Positions 63,178-64,000 of a stretch of 64,000 nt of DNA are shown piece by piece. The translations under genes were made by a program, and so were the position numbers. The stretch spans positions 4,164,241 to 4,228,240 of the forward strand of contig VXAU01001099.1 of NCBI GenBank assembly GCA_013399695.1, read 5' to 3'. Position 1 is the first letter of the stretch, and the number at the start of each line of letters is the position of its first letter. This stretch comes from Formicarius rufipectus (taxonomy: Eukaryota; Chordata; Aves; Passeriformes; Formicariidae). Below the pieces are notes generated by a model. The model was not told the DNA's origin, searched no databases, and worked only from the letters and a program-made list of their open reading frames with translations.

Positions 63178-64000
63178 GTAACCTCAGGCATTCCCTGTAA
63201 CATGAATCACTAGTGTTTTCTTATCCCACAGCAGGGAAGTGTTTGTGGGCTTTTTACTGTTCTTTCTTATAGTCAAAACCAGTTTTCATTGTCTTTGCTT
63301 TTTATATGTTGTCTTGGCAAAAGTAGCTAGAAAGCTTTTCTGTGATATACATGCAGAGATCTTTTATGTTATGGTCCAAATTATTAGGAGAAACAAACAG
63401 TAAGAATTCTTCAGGGTCCAAGGTGATGGTCCTTTCCTAAAGTAGATTTTACTTCTTCACATTTGAGAAGACACAGATTCTATTTTTTTTATCCTGTTTG
63501 GCATTTTTAATTGTTCGACAATGAAGATCATACCTGATCATAACAATATATTATTACAGTGAAGAATCTGTGTTTCATCATCAAAGTCATTTCAGCCTGT
63601 AAAGTAATATTAAATTTTTTGTCTACTAGTAATATTAAATTTTTTGTCAACTTCTTTCAATCCTGAATTAAATAGAAATTAGACAAAATGAATTGTTCTT
63701 TTTTTGTCTGGCATTTCCAAAAGCCACCTGTAATTTGAGCACCTCCATTCCCTCATCAAGTTTTATACCTCTCTTATTATATTATAGAGATATCCAAAGC
63801 TTAAGTCACCAAGTTCACCCACGAGACCTTTAGCAACATATTTCTTCCTGGGAATGTGCACCAATACAAGAGTTTTCTAGTACATAATTGAGATCCTAAT
63901 TTTTTATCTTTGACCCTAAATATGTATTTTGGATTATTTAGATGTTTAGTTTGAAAGACCAGTGAAAATTTAGAACTTCATCTATATAGCAAAAGGGAAA
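63178..64000 (+). other. KALRN: KALRN intron (5' part), running off the window
   Basis: Begins with donor gtaacc. AT-rich, with a 25-bp tandem duplication at 63603-63652. No further exon recognised before the end. Confidence 0.85.
63603..63652. repeat. 25-bp perfect-length tandem duplication
   Basis: Two adjacent 25-bp copies beginning AGTAATATTAAATTTTTTGT (63603-63627 and 63628-63652) differ at a single position (TCTACT versus TCAACT ending). It looks like a recent slippage or end-joining duplication. Confidence 0.95.

Overview
The window is vertebrate genomic DNA, most likely from a bird, lying inside a single large gene on the + strand. Twenty-one exons between 5526 and 63177 join in one continuous reading frame of 943 complete codons plus 2 nt. 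They encode the middle of kalirin (KALRN), a multidomain Rho-family guanine-nucleotide exchange factor. Every internal exon is flanked by AG and GT, and all codon phases agree. The product reads as kalirin rather than its paralogue TRIO at many diagnostic positions, for example LWTWMEDLQKE, RIFEQYTIEV, SLFHATSLQ and SVEKGH-type TRIO versus SFVEKGHIHATEIRKW here. A bird is inferred from the protein, compact introns, the absence of recognisable Alu or L1 elements and one CR1-type relic; a non-avian reptile cannot be excluded. I saw nothing prokaryotic and no complete second gene.

Layout. 1-5525 is intron (or the end of one), with no recognised exon. 5526-47212 holds eleven exons for five consecutive spectrin repeats. 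If kalirin has its usual nine, these are repeats 5-9. Each repeat is one block of two or three exons beginning and ending at phase-0 introns (5526-11727, 22596-28666, 34218-37149, 39995-43892, 44489-47212). 48270-48388 is the charged linker into the catalytic domain. 48387-59964 holds the first Dbl-homology (DH1) domain over seven exons, with its CR1 and CR3 segments and the Asn-Asp pair needed for exchange. 61636-63177 holds the paired PH1 domain in three exons. The rest of the gene (SH3, second DH-PH, kinase) would lie 3' of the window and the Sec14 domain and first repeats 5' of it.

The introns (about 0.4 to 10.9 kb) are mostly unique AT-rich sequence with poly-A/poly-T and A/C-rich or T/G-rich tracts, short microsatellites, a CR1 relic near 27.8 kb and a perfectly placed 25-bp tandem duplication near 63.6 kb. 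The points most worth a second look are a 27-nt tandem acceptor at exon 36931-37149 that would add or remove nine residues, a run of weak splice sites in repeats 8 and 9, the chance that the known internal Delta-kalirin promoter lies in the first intron, an antisense coding-like stretch near 8.3-8.6 kb, and an A-rich/T-rich inverted repeat near 58.7 kb. I found no undescribed system and say so plainly.
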